From Maricaulis sp. (GTDB taxonomy: Bacteria; Pseudomonadota; Alphaproteobacteria; Caulobacterales; Maricaulaceae), in contig NZ_JASBRQ010000062.1 in the NCBI RefSeq assembly GCF_030149425.1, forward strand, positions 1 to 58,174: a stretch of 58,174 bases of DNA, in the 5' to 3' direction. Both the position numbers and the translations under genes were made by a program. Below the pieces are notes generated by a model, which was given only the letters and a program-made list of their open reading frames with translations, did no database searches and was not told the origin of the DNA. Positions 1 through 8,851 of the stretch are shown here, in pieces (the first letter of the stretch is position 1; the number at the start of each line of letters is the position of its first letter).

Positions 1-279
<279 letters not shown>

Positions 280-310
280 GCGGTTGGATTTCTAATCGGA
301 GGTGAGCCTG

Positions 311-712
311 ATGGCTGACAAACTCCATTTCGACCTCGTCTCTCCGGAGCGTCGCCTGTTCGCCGGCAAGGTGGACCAGGTTGTCGTACCGGGCGAGGAA
401 GGCGATTTCGGCGTCCTGCCGGAGCACGCGCCTTTCATGTCTGTGATCCGCCCCGGCGCGATCACCGTCCTCGATGACGGCAAGGCCGAGAAGACCTTCA
501 TACACGGCGGTTTCGCTGAGGTCACCCCGGCGGGTCTGACCATTCTGGCCGAGGAAGCCATTCCGATGGCCGAACTCGACCCGGCCAAGCTGGCCCAGGA
601 CCTGACCGATGCACGCGAAGACGTGACCATCGCCAAGTCCGAGGAAGCCAAGGCAGAAGCCGAGGCCCAGGTGGCCAAGCTGGAAGCCATGCAGGCTGCC
701 CTCGACGCGTAA
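311..712 (+). CDS. atpC: F1 ATP synthase subunit epsilon
   Basis: 133 residues, the usual length. The epsilon subunit sits on the central stalk and inhibits wasteful ATP hydrolysis. The N-terminal beta-sandwich shows the family signatures LHFDLVSPER, then VVVPGEEGDFGVLPEHAPF and the IHGGFAEV strand. The C-terminal 45 residues are an Ala/Glu/Lys-rich helical hairpin. I place the start at ATG 311: CGGAGG at 297-302 is 8 bases upstream. An in-frame GTG at 302 overlaps that ribosome site and is less likely. It follows atpD directly and is closed by a strong hairpin at 738-765, so it is the last gene of the atp operon. Confidence 0.97.
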   Translation: MADKLHFDLVSPERRLFAGKVDQVVVPGEEGDFGVLPEHAPFMSVIRPGAITVLDDGKAEKTFIHGGFAEVTPAGLTILAEEAIPMAELDPAKLAQDLTDAREDVTIAKSEEAKAEAEAQVAKLEAMQAALDA

Positions 713-737
713 GCGATCGCGGAATCTGAACATGTTC

Positions 738-765
738 AAAGGCCGCCCCTTAAGGGGCGGCCTTT
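738..765. terminator. Perfectly palindromic bidirectional terminator after atpC
   Basis: AAAGGCCGCCCCTT at 738-751 is followed immediately by its exact reverse complement at 752-765. The outer A and T runs give a U-tract on both strands. It lies between the convergent atpC and the leftward hydrolase gene, whose stop is at 768, so it probably ends transcription from both sides. Confidence 0.85.
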
Positions 766-767
766 TG

Positions 768-1640
768 CTATTTGAGGAAAGCCAGCACGGCACTGGCCAC
801 GGCTTCGGGATCTTCCCATTGCGGGTAGTGCCCGACATGGTCGAGCCGGATGACCTGTGCGGCGGGCAATTGCGCTTCATAATAATCGGCCAGATGGCCG
901 CCGGAGACCGGGTCGAGTGTGCCGTTGATGAGGATCTGGCGGGCGCCGTTCTCACTGAGTGCGCCCACCCACCGGCTCTTATGGCGCTTGCGGTCCTCGA
1001 TATAGCGGATCAGCTTGTGACCGATGCGGTGGCCGCCCTTGTGCTCCAGCAAAGACCAGAAATCGTCCAGCTCTTGCGCATCGGGCCGGCTATTGGGACC
1101 GAAAACGCTGGCAAATGAAGAGCCGAAGCGATCCCGGCTCAACAGGCCGGAAATGACGCTGCCGAGCGGGCTGTTGAGGACTCTCTGGATCAGCCTGGCG
1201 CGGTGCTGTTCGGGAAACAGTCCGCCATTGAGAAACACAATCGAGCCGATCCTGAATGGCAGACGGCCACGCTTTTGCCGCGCCAGTAATTCCTGGGCGA
1301 CCGAAACCCCATAGTCATGCGCGATGATATCGCAGGCCTCGATGTCCAGCTCGCCAAGCAATTGCACCTGTAGGTCCGCTTGCTGCATCAAATCATAGCG
1401 GTGATAGGCGGGTTTGTCCGACAGCCCGAAGCCGAGCATGTCCAGCGCAATTGGGTTGAAACCGGCCTGGCACAGGTCCGGCCAGATCCTGAACCAGTCA
1501 AAGCTGCAGGTGGGGAAGCCATGGATGAGCAGGAGCGGGCGGCCGCTCCCGCGCATCCACCAGGCGATGTCGCCATGCGGCCCGGTCATCTTCCGGGCGC
1601 TGTTCCGATAAGCGTCGAGTGACGCGATGCGCGAGGTCAT
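768..1640 (-). CDS. Alpha/beta hydrolase, MEST-like
   Basis: 290 residues, no signal peptide, so cytoplasmic. The fold signatures are HGFPT (residues 40-44, oxyanion hole), LDMLGFGLSDKP (67-78) and a nucleophile elbow HDYG with Asp109, as in haloalkane dehalogenases and epoxide hydrolases rather than Ser lipases. Downstream are NGGLFPEQHR, VFGPNSRP, RWVGAL and GTLDP, and the catalytic His in DHVGHYPQWEDP. This chain of motifs closely matches the animal MEST/PEG1 family and its bacterial relatives, whose substrate is not established. ATG at 1640 is the first start. It converges on atpC and is separated by 51 bases from the upstream serine hydrolase, so it may be cotranscribed with it. Confidence 0.85.
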   Translation of the reverse strand: MTSRIASLDAYRNSARKMTGPHGDIAWWMRGSGRPLLLIHGFPTCSFDWFRIWPDLCQAGFNPIALDMLGFGLSDKPAYHRYDLMQQADLQVQLLGELDIEACDIIAHDYGVSVAQELLARQKRGRLPFRIGSIVFLNGGLFPEQHRARLIQRVLNSPLGSVISGLLSRDRFGSSFASVFGPNSRPDAQELDDFWSLLEHKGGHRIGHKLIRYIEDRKRHKSRWVGALSENGARQILINGTLDPVSGGHLADYYEAQLPAAQVIRLDHVGHYPQWEDPEAVASAVLAFLK

Positions 1641-1691
1641 CCGGCATCCTGATCCAGTTATGCCGGAGCCTCTTCTGTTTTGCGGTCTACA

Positions 1692-3239
1692 TCAAGGCAT
1701 ATCGATGTTGTTGGTATAGGCGGTGCGGATCACATCGCGCAGGCTTTGACAGGTCGCGCCAATGGGAGAGTTGACGAAGACCACCACTTCCATGTCCTCG
1801 GGCAGGAAGAAGAGGATGGACTGGACCTGGCGGCGGATATTGCAGCCACCGCCCGTCCGCCAGCTGCCATTCTTGTGATAGATGCGGCCCACCGGAGTGT
1901 TCCATGAGCCGTCTACCCCATAGCCTTCCTGCAGCGCCTCGCTGGCCCGGGCCCGTGAAATCGGCGCTCCGGAGCGGCGGAACCAGCTGGCGATATCGAG
2001 CACATCGTCGGCGGTCATATGCCAGGCGGCCCCACCCGCCCAGTCGGCGAGATTGCCCCAGTCCTGGCCATTCAGCCCGGTGCGGGTATAGCCATGTGCC
2101 GTCGCATTATTACTGCCCAGCGATGCCCCGCTTACTCCGGCCGGCCCGAAGACCCGCTCCTCAAGATAGTCCACATAGGCCATCTTGGTCACCAGATCCC
2201 ACATGATGTTATTGAAAAGAGGACCGAAATTGGCGTCTTCATCGATATATCCGCCGATCGTGGCGATGAGGATGCGCATCAGCCCGAAATTCATGTTCTC
2301 ATAGTCGTAATCGCCCGACTGGCTGGCCGGGAAACCCTGCGCAACCTGCTGACGCATAAAGGAGAAGCTGGACTCTGAGCCACCGGTGGAAAAGCCGGAG
2401 GTATGGTTCATCAACTCCTGGAAGGTGATGTCGTCCACATTGGGACCGAGGCTCCAGTAATCGGGCAGGTATTGGGCGATCTCGGTATCGAAATCGATAT
2501 TGCGCCGGTCGAGGAGGTCGAGCAGCGCCACGGCGGTGACGAATTTCGAGATGGAGGCGATGTGCATCGAGCGGCCGGGCGTCCAGCCGCGCTGCCCGTC
2601 TCCAGGGTTCTGCGCCCAATTCCATTGCAGGGTATAGATGGTCTGGCCGCCCCGGCGCATGCGCATGGTGTAGCCATTGGTGGAATTGCGCAGGGCCGCA
2701 TGGACCGCTTCGCCAAAGCCGTTGACGTTCAGTGTCGGCACGGGCGGCGCGTTGAGATCAAGGCCCGGATTGGCGGGGCGGGTTGCCGTCGTTGCCCGGC
2801 GGATCGCGCCCGAGGTAGCCACACGCTGATTATTCCCGGAGGTCGCCGCAATGGCGGCCCGGACAGGCTGCGGTGCCAGGTTTTCAGGAGCCGCTTGGAT
2901 ACGGCGACTCCGGTCCGGCGCTGCAAGTGCATTCATCTGGCGGGTATTGAGCTGTCTTGAAGGGGCGGCGATGTCCGCTTCGACATCGGCGATATCGAGA
3001 TTGCGTTGCGGCGGTGAATAGCGCGTCGCGGCTTGTTGCAGCTGGCGGGTATCGATACCGCGAACCTGGTCGCGCAATGTGGTTTGAACCTGGTTGTCAG
3101 CAAGCGCTGCGCGGATTTCGGTCTGCGCAACGGCACGCTGAGCCAGAGCCCGGGCCGGCTGCCGGTCTTGAGCCGCGGCGGCGGTTGCACACAGCAGGCT
3201 GGAACTGGCCAACAGGCCGGCAAGAATGAGTGGTTTCAT
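1692..3239 (-). CDS. Exported serine hydrolase, beta-lactamase/D-Ala-D-Ala carboxypeptidase-like family
   Basis: 515 residues starting at ATG 3239, which has GGGGAGG just upstream and opens a clear signal peptide (MKPLILAGLL then an Ala-rich stretch ending AAAQ near residue 24). Residues 25-165 are a low-complexity Ala/Gln/Arg-rich stretch that looks disordered. The PF00144-type catalytic domain follows: S229-I-S-K232 is the SxxK nucleophile motif, YEN in the YDYENMNFG segment is the second motif, and HKNGSWRTGGG near the C terminus is the KTG-like third motif. Such proteins are periplasmic esterases or peptidoglycan carboxypeptidases; the substrate cannot be told. The long linker before the catalytic domain is unusual. 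Confidence 0.85.
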   Translation of the reverse strand: MKPLILAGLLASSSLLCATAAAAQDRQPARALAQRAVAQTEIRAALADNQVQTTLRDQVRGIDTRQLQQAATRYSPPQRNLDIADVEADIAAPSRQLNTRQMNALAAPDRSRRIQAAPENLAPQPVRAAIAATSGNNQRVATSGAIRRATTATRPANPGLDLNAPPVPTLNVNGFGEAVHAALRNSTNGYTMRMRRGGQTIYTLQWNWAQNPGDGQRGWTPGRSMHIASISKFVTAVALLDLLDRRNIDFDTEIAQYLPDYWSLGPNVDDITFQELMNHTSGFSTGGSESSFSFMRQQVAQGFPASQSGDYDYENMNFGLMRILIATIGGYIDEDANFGPLFNNIMWDLVTKMAYVDYLEERVFGPAGVSGASLGSNNATAHGYTRTGLNGQDWGNLADWAGGAAWHMTADDVLDIASWFRRSGAPISRARASEALQEGYGVDGSWNTPVGRIYHKNGSWRTGGGCNIRRQVQSILFFLPEDMEVVVFVNSPIGATCQSLRDVIRTAYTNNIDMP

Positions 3240-3331
3240 CGTAAACCCTCCCCGATCTAACGATCCCTCACGGGGGAGAGTATAGCATTCAGTTCGCTTA
3301 AAAGACGAATCCAATCGGCCCGAAGTGGGCC

Positions 3332-3835
3332 TCAGCCGGTTTTGACTGGGACCGCAAGCGGTGCGAAACGGGCGATCACGGTCTCGTATACGGGACGTTT
3401 CCAGGGAATGATGCCGGCGGCCGTGTCCTCTAGCTTGACCCAGCGAAAGGCGTCGAACTCGACCTCCCCATGCGCTTCCAGGTCGAAATCACTGTCCTGA
3501 CCGAGGAATCGATAAGCGAACCAGCGCTGCTTCTGGCCGAGATGCCGCTTGCGGGCAAAGCGCGGATCGTCCCGCACCTCCGGCGGATAGTCATAGGCAA
3601 GCCAGTCCTCGATCCGGCCGATCTCCGACACCTGGTCTGCTGTGATACCGGTTTCCTCGTAAAGCTCGCGCAGGGCGGCCGCTTCAGGTGTTTCGCCCTT
3701 ATCAATACCGCCTTGTGGGAATTGCCAGCGCCACGGCTCTTCGGCTCCGTTGCGGCGCCCGACCCAGACCAGCCCTTCAGCATTGAACAGGACCAGTCCG
3801 ACATTGGGTCGATGGTCCGGATAGGCGTCAGACAT
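3332..3835 (-). CDS. rppH: RNA pyrophosphohydrolase (Nudix)
   Basis: 167 residues. RppH removes pyrophosphate from 5'-triphosphorylated RNA and starts mRNA decay by endonucleases; it is also called (di)nucleoside polyphosphate hydrolase in alphaproteobacteria. The N terminus has the family's YRPNVG-like segment as DHRPNVGLVLFN. The Nudix box runs from GGIDKGETPEAA to ALRELYEETGI, with the metal-binding REL.EE core intact. FQPGGID-type context (WQFPQGG) precedes it. ATG at 3835 lies 2 bases from the stop of the upstream polysaccharide-deacetylase-like gene, so the two are translationally close. It is the last gene of the long leftward block. Confidence 0.93.
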   Translation of the reverse strand: MSDAYPDHRPNVGLVLFNAEGLVWVGRRNGAEEPWRWQFPQGGIDKGETPEAAALRELYEETGITADQVSEIGRIEDWLAYDYPPEVRDDPRFARKRHLGQKQRWFAYRFLGQDSDFDLEAHGEVEFDAFRWVKLEDTAAGIIPWKRPVYETVIARFAPLAVPVKTG

Positions 3836-3837
3836 TG

Positions 3838-5133
3838 CTAGTGGCCGTAATCATCACCGCCGCCATACTCGTCGCCAGCCTCTTCACCGGCATTATCGGC
3901 CCAACGGTGATTGGTATTGTCTGCGGCATGGTCGTCCCCTGCCGCTTCCGCTGCCAGGCGTGCTTCCAGGCGGCGGCGGGCCATTACGGCGGATGGCGGT
4001 GCGAGTTGATAGCCGCGCAGCTCGATACCTTCAGCCCAGGCTTCGATCTGCTCGACCGTGGCGGGATAGGCAAAACCGGTCCCCATGGCCGCGCCATTCT
4101 GGATCGCGAGGGCTTCCAGGGCCAACAAGCGGTCATCGATCGAGGAGGGGCTGGGGTCTTCGTCGACAATACGGTCGGCGATGGCATAGAGCGCGCCGGT
4201 CGAGCGCCCGACGCTGTCGATCAGGCTGCGGCGGCCATTGCCGTCATGCAGGAAGGCGACGCCGCGACGCTCCAATGACTCGAGCACCTGGGTCAGGGCC
4301 GGAGCAGAGGTCGAGAACCGCGCGCCGAGATAATTGGTGACCCCGAAATATCCGGTGGTCCGGCTCAAAATCCAGGCCAGGCGGCGTTCATTCTCGGGCG
4401 CCGGTCCGTCGGCCAAAAGGGTATGCGGACCCGGGTCGTCATTGGGATAATCAAAGGGCTCCATCGGCGCTTCGATCAGCACTTCATGTCCGGCGGCGCG
4501 CGCCCGGTCGATCCAGCTTTGCAGATCAGACGCATAGGGCGCGAAACTCAGAGCGACTTCCGGTGGCAGGTTGTCGATTGCGGCTTCGGTGACGCGGGCA
4601 TTCAGCCCCATGCCGCCGACCACGATGGCAATCATCGGCGTGTTGGGGTCGCCATGGAAGGGGCGGGCATAGGCGCGTGAAACGCGCTCACCATTGGGTC
4701 CGATCACCGGCAGGAGGCCGCCCGGCCCGCGTTCGCTGAGGCCGGCCATCGGCGCGCGCGGAAGCGCTTCGGGATTGGCCGGGGCTGCCGTGTTGGCGCG
4801 GGTGGGGGCAGACGCCGGCACGTCTTCAGCGGCGGGTTCGTTATAAGTCTCAAAGCCTTCGGGGACGCCATCAAGGCTCGCCTCGGCGCCATCACCCGGT
4901 TCGACGAAGGAAATTGCGTCGCCATATTCCGCTTCCGGCTCGACAGAAGTGAGGACCGAGGCGGGCAGAGGCTCAACATCGCCGCGCGCGGCCGGCGTGT
5001 CGATCTCGCCATTGCCGAAGACAGCGATGGTCAGGATCAGGATCGCAAACAGACCCGCCGCGCCCAGCCCGGCAAAAAGCGGGGCACGCAGGGTCATCAA
5101 TGGAGCGGCATGGCGCAGTACGGCGGCAGACAT
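3838..5133 (-). CDS. Divergent polysaccharide deacetylase family protein (YibQ-like)
   Basis: 431 residues. A single N-terminal membrane segment (about residues 18-36, Ala/Leu/Ile-rich) anchors it or serves as an uncleaved signal. An acidic, Pro/Ala-rich linker of about 100 residues follows, then the PF04748 domain starting at MIAIVVGGMG, with ALSFAPYA, EAPMEPFDYP and FLHDGNGRRSL-like segments typical of the family. These periplasmic NodB-fold proteins sit beside ctpA and envC in many proteobacteria and are thought to act in cell-wall remodelling; their activity is not firmly known. The C terminus is His/Asp/Gly-rich (GGGDDYGH), perhaps metal-binding. It follows ctpA in the same direction. 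Confidence 0.9.
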   Translation of the reverse strand: MSAAVLRHAAPLMTLRAPLFAGLGAAGLFAILILTIAVFGNGEIDTPAARGDVEPLPASVLTSVEPEAEYGDAISFVEPGDGAEASLDGVPEGFETYNEPAAEDVPASAPTRANTAAPANPEALPRAPMAGLSERGPGGLLPVIGPNGERVSRAYARPFHGDPNTPMIAIVVGGMGLNARVTEAAIDNLPPEVALSFAPYASDLQSWIDRARAAGHEVLIEAPMEPFDYPNDDPGPHTLLADGPAPENERRLAWILSRTTGYFGVTNYLGARFSTSAPALTQVLESLERRGVAFLHDGNGRRSLIDSVGRSTGALYAIADRIVDEDPSPSSIDDRLLALEALAIQNGAAMGTGFAYPATVEQIEAWAEGIELRGYQLAPPSAVMARRRLEARLAAEAAGDDHAADNTNHRWADNAGEEAGDEYGGGDDYGH

Positions 5134-5242
5134 TGATCTTCTCTGACAGGGTGCGTGCGCCCGGGCGCACGCTCTCGCTCACAGAGTGATCCGCTGCGGA
5201 AAAGAAACGGTTAACGCTGACCGGCCAGATGGCCTGCCTGGC

Positions 5243-6556
5243 CTATTGCAGGGCGGCCTGCTGGCTCTCCATGCTGGTGCGCAGGATCTCTTTGGCGCGG
5301 GCGAGCTGATAATCCTCGTCCTCGGCCCAGTCGGCCGGCGGCTGCTCGACGTCAGCCGTGGCGGTTTCCTCACGCTCGGTACCGTTCTCGTTTTCCAGAG
5401 CACCCGGGAGATCGGCTTCCGACGGGATCACGCCCGGCACGGTCTCTTCATCCGCTTCGATCACATAGCTGGCGATCTGGGTATCAGGAATAATACCCGT
5501 CGCCTGGATCGAACGGCCGGCCGGCGTGTAATAACGGCCGGTGGTCAGGCGAAGGGCGCCATCGCGGCCGCCGCGCAGCGGGATAATGGTCTGGACCGAG
5601 CCTTTGCCGAAACTGGTCATGCCGACCAGTTCTGCGCGCTCGCGGTCCTGAAGGGCACCGGCAACGATCTCTGCCGCACTGGCCGAACCTTCATTCTGCA
5701 ACACCACGATGGGTGCGCCATTCAAGCGGTCGCCCGGGCGGGCATTATAGCGCTGGGTCTCGCGCGGATCGCGGGTGCGGGTGGAGACCACCTCGCCGCC
5801 ATCCAGGAAGATATCGGTGACACCGATCGCCTGGTCGAGCAGTCCGCCGGGATTGAAACGGACGTCCAGGATCAGGCCTGGCAGTGGTGCGCCATACTCG
5901 TCTTCGAGCTCGTTAATGCCTTCCAGCACCATTTCCGTCGTGCGCTCGTTGAAGCCGGCAATGCGCATATAGGGAATGCCATCGTCTTCAATGCGCCAGG
6001 CCACCGTGCGCAGCGGAATCGTGTCGCGCACCAGGGTGACGTCGAACGGGTCAACGGTTTCGCGGGCGATGGTGATGGTCACCGGCTCGCCGACGGCACC
6101 GCGCATCATTTCCACGGCATCATCGACGGTGATGCCGATAATGCTCTCGCCATCAACGGCGATGATGCGGTCATTGGTGCGCAGGCCGGCGCGTTCAGCC
6201 GGGGTGTCGGAAATCGGCGAGACGATGGTGATGAACTCATCGCGGCGGGTCACTTCCATGCCCAGGCCGCCATATTCGCCGCGCGTCGAGACGCGCAAAT
6301 CTTCGTAACTGTCGGGATTGTGATAGGCGGAGTGCGGGTCGAGCGAGGTCAGCATGCCCTCGATGGCCGCTTCAATCAGCGCCGCTTTCTCGGTTTCGGT
6401 GACATAGTCCGCCTCGATCCGGCTGAGAACGTCGCCGAAGAGCTCAAGCTGACGGAAGGTTTCGGTGCGGTCCTCCTGACTGCCTTCGGCGGAGACAGCG
6501 AGCGCAAAGGCGCCCAGGGCGAAAGCCGTGATCGAAGCCAGGATATTGATCCGCAT
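5243..6556 (-). CDS. ctpA: Carboxyl-terminal processing protease, S41 family
   Basis: 437 residues with an N-terminal signal peptide (MRINILASITAFALGAFALA). The PDZ domain begins near GEYGGLGMEV and contains the AGLRTNDRI and DGESI carboxylate-binding elements. The catalytic domain has the Ser in NEGSASAAEI and the Lys in TSFGKGSVQT, the Ser-Lys dyad of tail-specific proteases. It degrades or trims periplasmic and envelope proteins from their C termini. It lies downstream of the envC-like gene in the same direction, which fits a joint role in cell-wall hydrolase control. The C-terminal 60 residues are acidic and look disordered. Start ATG 6556 with AAGGA about 11 bases upstream. Confidence 0.93.
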   Translation of the reverse strand: MRINILASITAFALGAFALAVSAEGSQEDRTETFRQLELFGDVLSRIEADYVTETEKAALIEAAIEGMLTSLDPHSAYHNPDSYEDLRVSTRGEYGGLGMEVTRRDEFITIVSPISDTPAERAGLRTNDRIIAVDGESIIGITVDDAVEMMRGAVGEPVTITIARETVDPFDVTLVRDTIPLRTVAWRIEDDGIPYMRIAGFNERTTEMVLEGINELEDEYGAPLPGLILDVRFNPGGLLDQAIGVTDIFLDGGEVVSTRTRDPRETQRYNARPGDRLNGAPIVVLQNEGSASAAEIVAGALQDRERAELVGMTSFGKGSVQTIIPLRGGRDGALRLTTGRYYTPAGRSIQATGIIPDTQIASYVIEADEETVPGVIPSEADLPGALENENGTEREETATADVEQPPADWAEDEDYQLARAKEILRTSMESQQAALQ

Positions 6557-6673
6557 TACACCGCGCGTCCTTCATCGCGTTCGCGTACATCATACGCGTG
6601 AACCGGGTTAAGGAAGTCCATCCTCTTCGCTTACCCGCCTATTTGCCAGCCCGCTGACTGCTTTCGCAGCCTG

Positions 6674-7894
6674 CTAGCCTGACTGTGCATCGCGCCGGAG
6701 CCAGGGCCCCGGATCGACAGCGTTACCACCCCGTCTCAGCTCCAGATACAATTCTGGTGCCGTTTCGCCAGTATCCGGCATGGCCCCGACCGGTTCACCG
6801 GCCAGAACATTCTGACCTGCGCTTGCGTAGGTCACGGCCATGCCTGCCAGCACGATATAGTAGCCATCCCCGACATTCAGTATCAAGAGACCGCCATATG
6901 TATTGAACGGTCCGGCGAACTCGACCTGGCCGTCGAAAAGCGAGACTACCTGCGCGCGGGATCGAGTTCGAATGAAAATTCCTTCAGAAGGTGTCCCATC
7001 TTCGTCCACCTGCCCGTAGCGCCGGGTCAAAGTGCCGATCGCCGGTGGCCGCAGACGGCCGCGGGCATCGGCAAAACGCAGGCGCTCAAGCGGCGCTTCC
7101 GGTGCGGCAGCGGCGACCAGCGTGCCGGCCGGGCGCATGCGCGGGGTCGGGATTTCGCCCTCCGGCGGCGCACGCTGTGGGCTCAGCCGCGGCACGACTT
7201 CAGCCATCGCTGCAAGCTCACCGAGAAGATTGCGGATCGAGCGGGCCTCGTTTCCGGCCGTGGTCGCGGCCGTGAGCAGGTCTTCCGCTTCATTGCGGCG
7301 GCGGGCCTCCAGGGCGCGGCGTTCGGCGATCAGAACTTCCAGTTCGATACGCTGTTCCGACAGCGTCACTTCGGTCAGGGCGAGGGTGTCGCGCTCGGTT
7401 TCGATCCGGGCGCGGACATCGCGCAGGCTGTCCAGTTCGAGCGCCAGCGCCTCGGCGCGTTCGCGCAGGCCGGGGGTGACATCGGCCATCAGAGCCGCCG
7501 CGCGCGCCGCATTGGCGGCGTTCTCCGGCGAAGCCAGGACGGCCGGCGGCGTTTGCGATTCCACCCGCTGGATCGCCGCCAGTATGTCGATCAGCGTGTC
7601 CCTGTTTTTTTCGAGCCGGTTGAGGATCTCCGCTTCCTGCTCCGCCAGGCGCTGCAACTCGGTCTCCGAGACCAGAGCGGCCGTCTCGCTGGCATCGACC
7701 CTGCTACCCAGATCGACCAGCTGGCGCTGCAGGAGCGCGATTTCCTGCGCCACGGCATCCGCCTGTGTGGCGGCTTCGCGGGCTTGTTCGGCGGCGCGTT
7801 CTTGCTGCTGTTCCAGACGCTCCGCCTCGGCCGCATCGGGAATATCCGGCGGCTGGGTAAAGGCAAAAAGGGCGACAAGCAGAAGCGGGTGCAT
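6674..7894 (-). CDS. EnvC-like murein hydrolase activator with degenerate LytM domain
   Basis: 406 residues: signal peptide (MHPLLLVALFAFTQ), a coiled coil of about 200 residues rich in Glu, Gln, Ala and Arg, and a C-terminal M23/LytM domain beginning near IGTLTRRYG. The metal ligands expected for an active M23 peptidase are missing: the segments read YIVLAGM where YIxHL is expected and LYLELRRGG where the HxH motif should be. This is what is seen in E. coli EnvC, which activates periplasmic amidases during septum splitting instead of cutting peptidoglycan itself. Its position between rlmH and ctpA is the common alphaproteobacterial order. A role in cell separation is inferred. Confidence 0.9.
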   Translation of the reverse strand: MHPLLLVALFAFTQPPDIPDAAEAERLEQQQERAAEQAREAATQADAVAQEIALLQRQLVDLGSRVDASETAALVSETELQRLAEQEAEILNRLEKNRDTLIDILAAIQRVESQTPPAVLASPENAANAARAAALMADVTPGLRERAEALALELDSLRDVRARIETERDTLALTEVTLSEQRIELEVLIAERRALEARRRNEAEDLLTAATTAGNEARSIRNLLGELAAMAEVVPRLSPQRAPPEGEIPTPRMRPAGTLVAAAAPEAPLERLRFADARGRLRPPAIGTLTRRYGQVDEDGTPSEGIFIRTRSRAQVVSLFDGQVEFAGPFNTYGGLLILNVGDGYYIVLAGMAVTYASAGQNVLAGEPVGAMPDTGETAPELYLELRRGGNAVDPGPWLRRDAQSG

Positions 7895-7925
7895 GGCCTC
7901 AGGCTAATAGCGGTACGGTCGGGGC

Positions 7926-8396
7926 TCAATCACGATGATAAGGTGTACCGGCCAGAATGGCGCTGGCCCGGTAGAGCTGTTCCGCCAGCATGACCCGGAT
8001 CAGCTTGTGTGGCCAGACCGCCGGGCCGAAGGCCAGAACCAGATCAGGTTGCGGCAGGGCCGAGCGATCATGACCATCGGCGCCGCCGATACAGAACACT
8101 GCTTCGCGGCGGCCATCATCGCGCCAGCGCCCGACCTGTTCGGCCAGGGCGCGCGAGCTCAACGCCTTGCCGCGCTCATCGAGCAATACCAGGACAGAGC
8201 CGGACGGCAGGGCTTGCGCCAGTGCCCGACTTTCATCGGTCTTGGTCTTCAAGGCTCGATTGTCGATCTCAAGCTCGGTCGCGGGGCCCAGGCCGATACT
8301 GCGGCCGGTCGCCGTGGCGCGTGCGAGATAATCATCCACCAGTTCGCGCTCGGGGCCGGACCGGATCCGGCCGTGCGCCGCCAGGGTGAGTTTCAA
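7926..8396 (-). CDS. rlmH: 23S rRNA (pseudouridine1915-N3)-methyltransferase
   Basis: 156 residues, the normal length for the SPOUT-fold enzyme that methylates pseudouridine 1915 in helix 69 of 23S rRNA using S-adenosylmethionine. Family motifs are LLDERGK, the SAM-binding loop FCIGGADGHD, and the C-terminal LAEQLYRA and PYHRD. The start is TTG at 8396, directly abutting the TAG of rsfS (8397-8399) with no spacer, so translation is probably coupled to rsfS. No better start lies nearby, and TTG gives the expected MKLTLAA N terminus. Confidence 0.95.
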   Translation of the reverse strand: MKLTLAAHGRIRSGPERELVDDYLARATATGRSIGLGPATELEIDNRALKTKTDESRALAQALPSGSVLVLLDERGKALSSRALAEQVGRWRDDGRREAVFCIGGADGHDRSALPQPDLVLAFGPAVWPHKLIRVMLAEQLYRASAILAGTPYHRD

Positions 8397-8801
8397 CTAG
8401 CTGGCCGCCGTTTCCGAATCCACCGACCACATCTTCTCCAGATTGTAGAAGCTGCGGACTTCCGGGCGGAAGAGGTGCACGACGATATCGCCGGTGTCGA
8501 TCAGCACCCAGTCGCAGGCCTGCAGGCCTTCGACGCGCGCCGATCCGGCACCGTTTTCCTTCAATTCGCGCAACAGGTGGTCCGCCAGCGCATTGACATG
8601 CCTGGCCGACCGCCCGGAGGCGATCACCATGAAATCGGTAACAGATGATTTTCCACGAAGATCGATGGCGACGATGTCTTCAGCCTTATCGTCGTCCAGC
8701 GTGTCGAGGATGATGGTTTCCAAGGCCTCGACGGGGGCTTCATCACCGGTAACGCGAACGGCAGCCGCCGTTTCACCCTCAACGCGGTGCGAGTTTTCCA
8801 T
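8397..8801 (-). CDS. rsfS: Ribosomal silencing factor
   Basis: 134 residues from ATG 8801. RsfS binds L14 on the large subunit and blocks subunit joining when nutrients are scarce. The DUF143/Iojap core is seen as DIVAIDLRGKSSVTDFMVIASG, the RHVNALADHLL helix, VEGLQACDWVLIDTGDIVVHLF and the FYNLEKMW end. An in-frame TTG at 8840 would add 13 residues but has no convincing ribosome site; the AGGA near 8820 fits the ATG only loosely, so the start is not certain. It lies between egtD and rlmH; in most relatives it follows nadD directly. Confidence 0.93.
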   Translation of the reverse strand: MENSHRVEGETAAAVRVTGDEAPVEALETIILDTLDDDKAEDIVAIDLRGKSSVTDFMVIASGRSARHVNALADHLLRELKENGAGSARVEGLQACDWVLIDTGDIVVHLFRPEVRSFYNLEKMWSVDSETAAS

Positions 8802-8851
8802 AGACAGGGCGGATGTCCTTTCTGACAACCCAAACAACAAAGGGTACTATA

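Noticed and set aside
5186..6601. 471-codon rightward frame opposite ctpA
   Set aside because: It is antisense to a complete S41 protease with intact domains; its composition is only the mirror of the GC-rich coding strand.
7032..7907. Ser/Arg/Ala-rich rightward frame of 291 codons
   Set aside because: Antisense of the EnvC-like coiled coil; the composition follows from reading Glu/Ala codons backwards.
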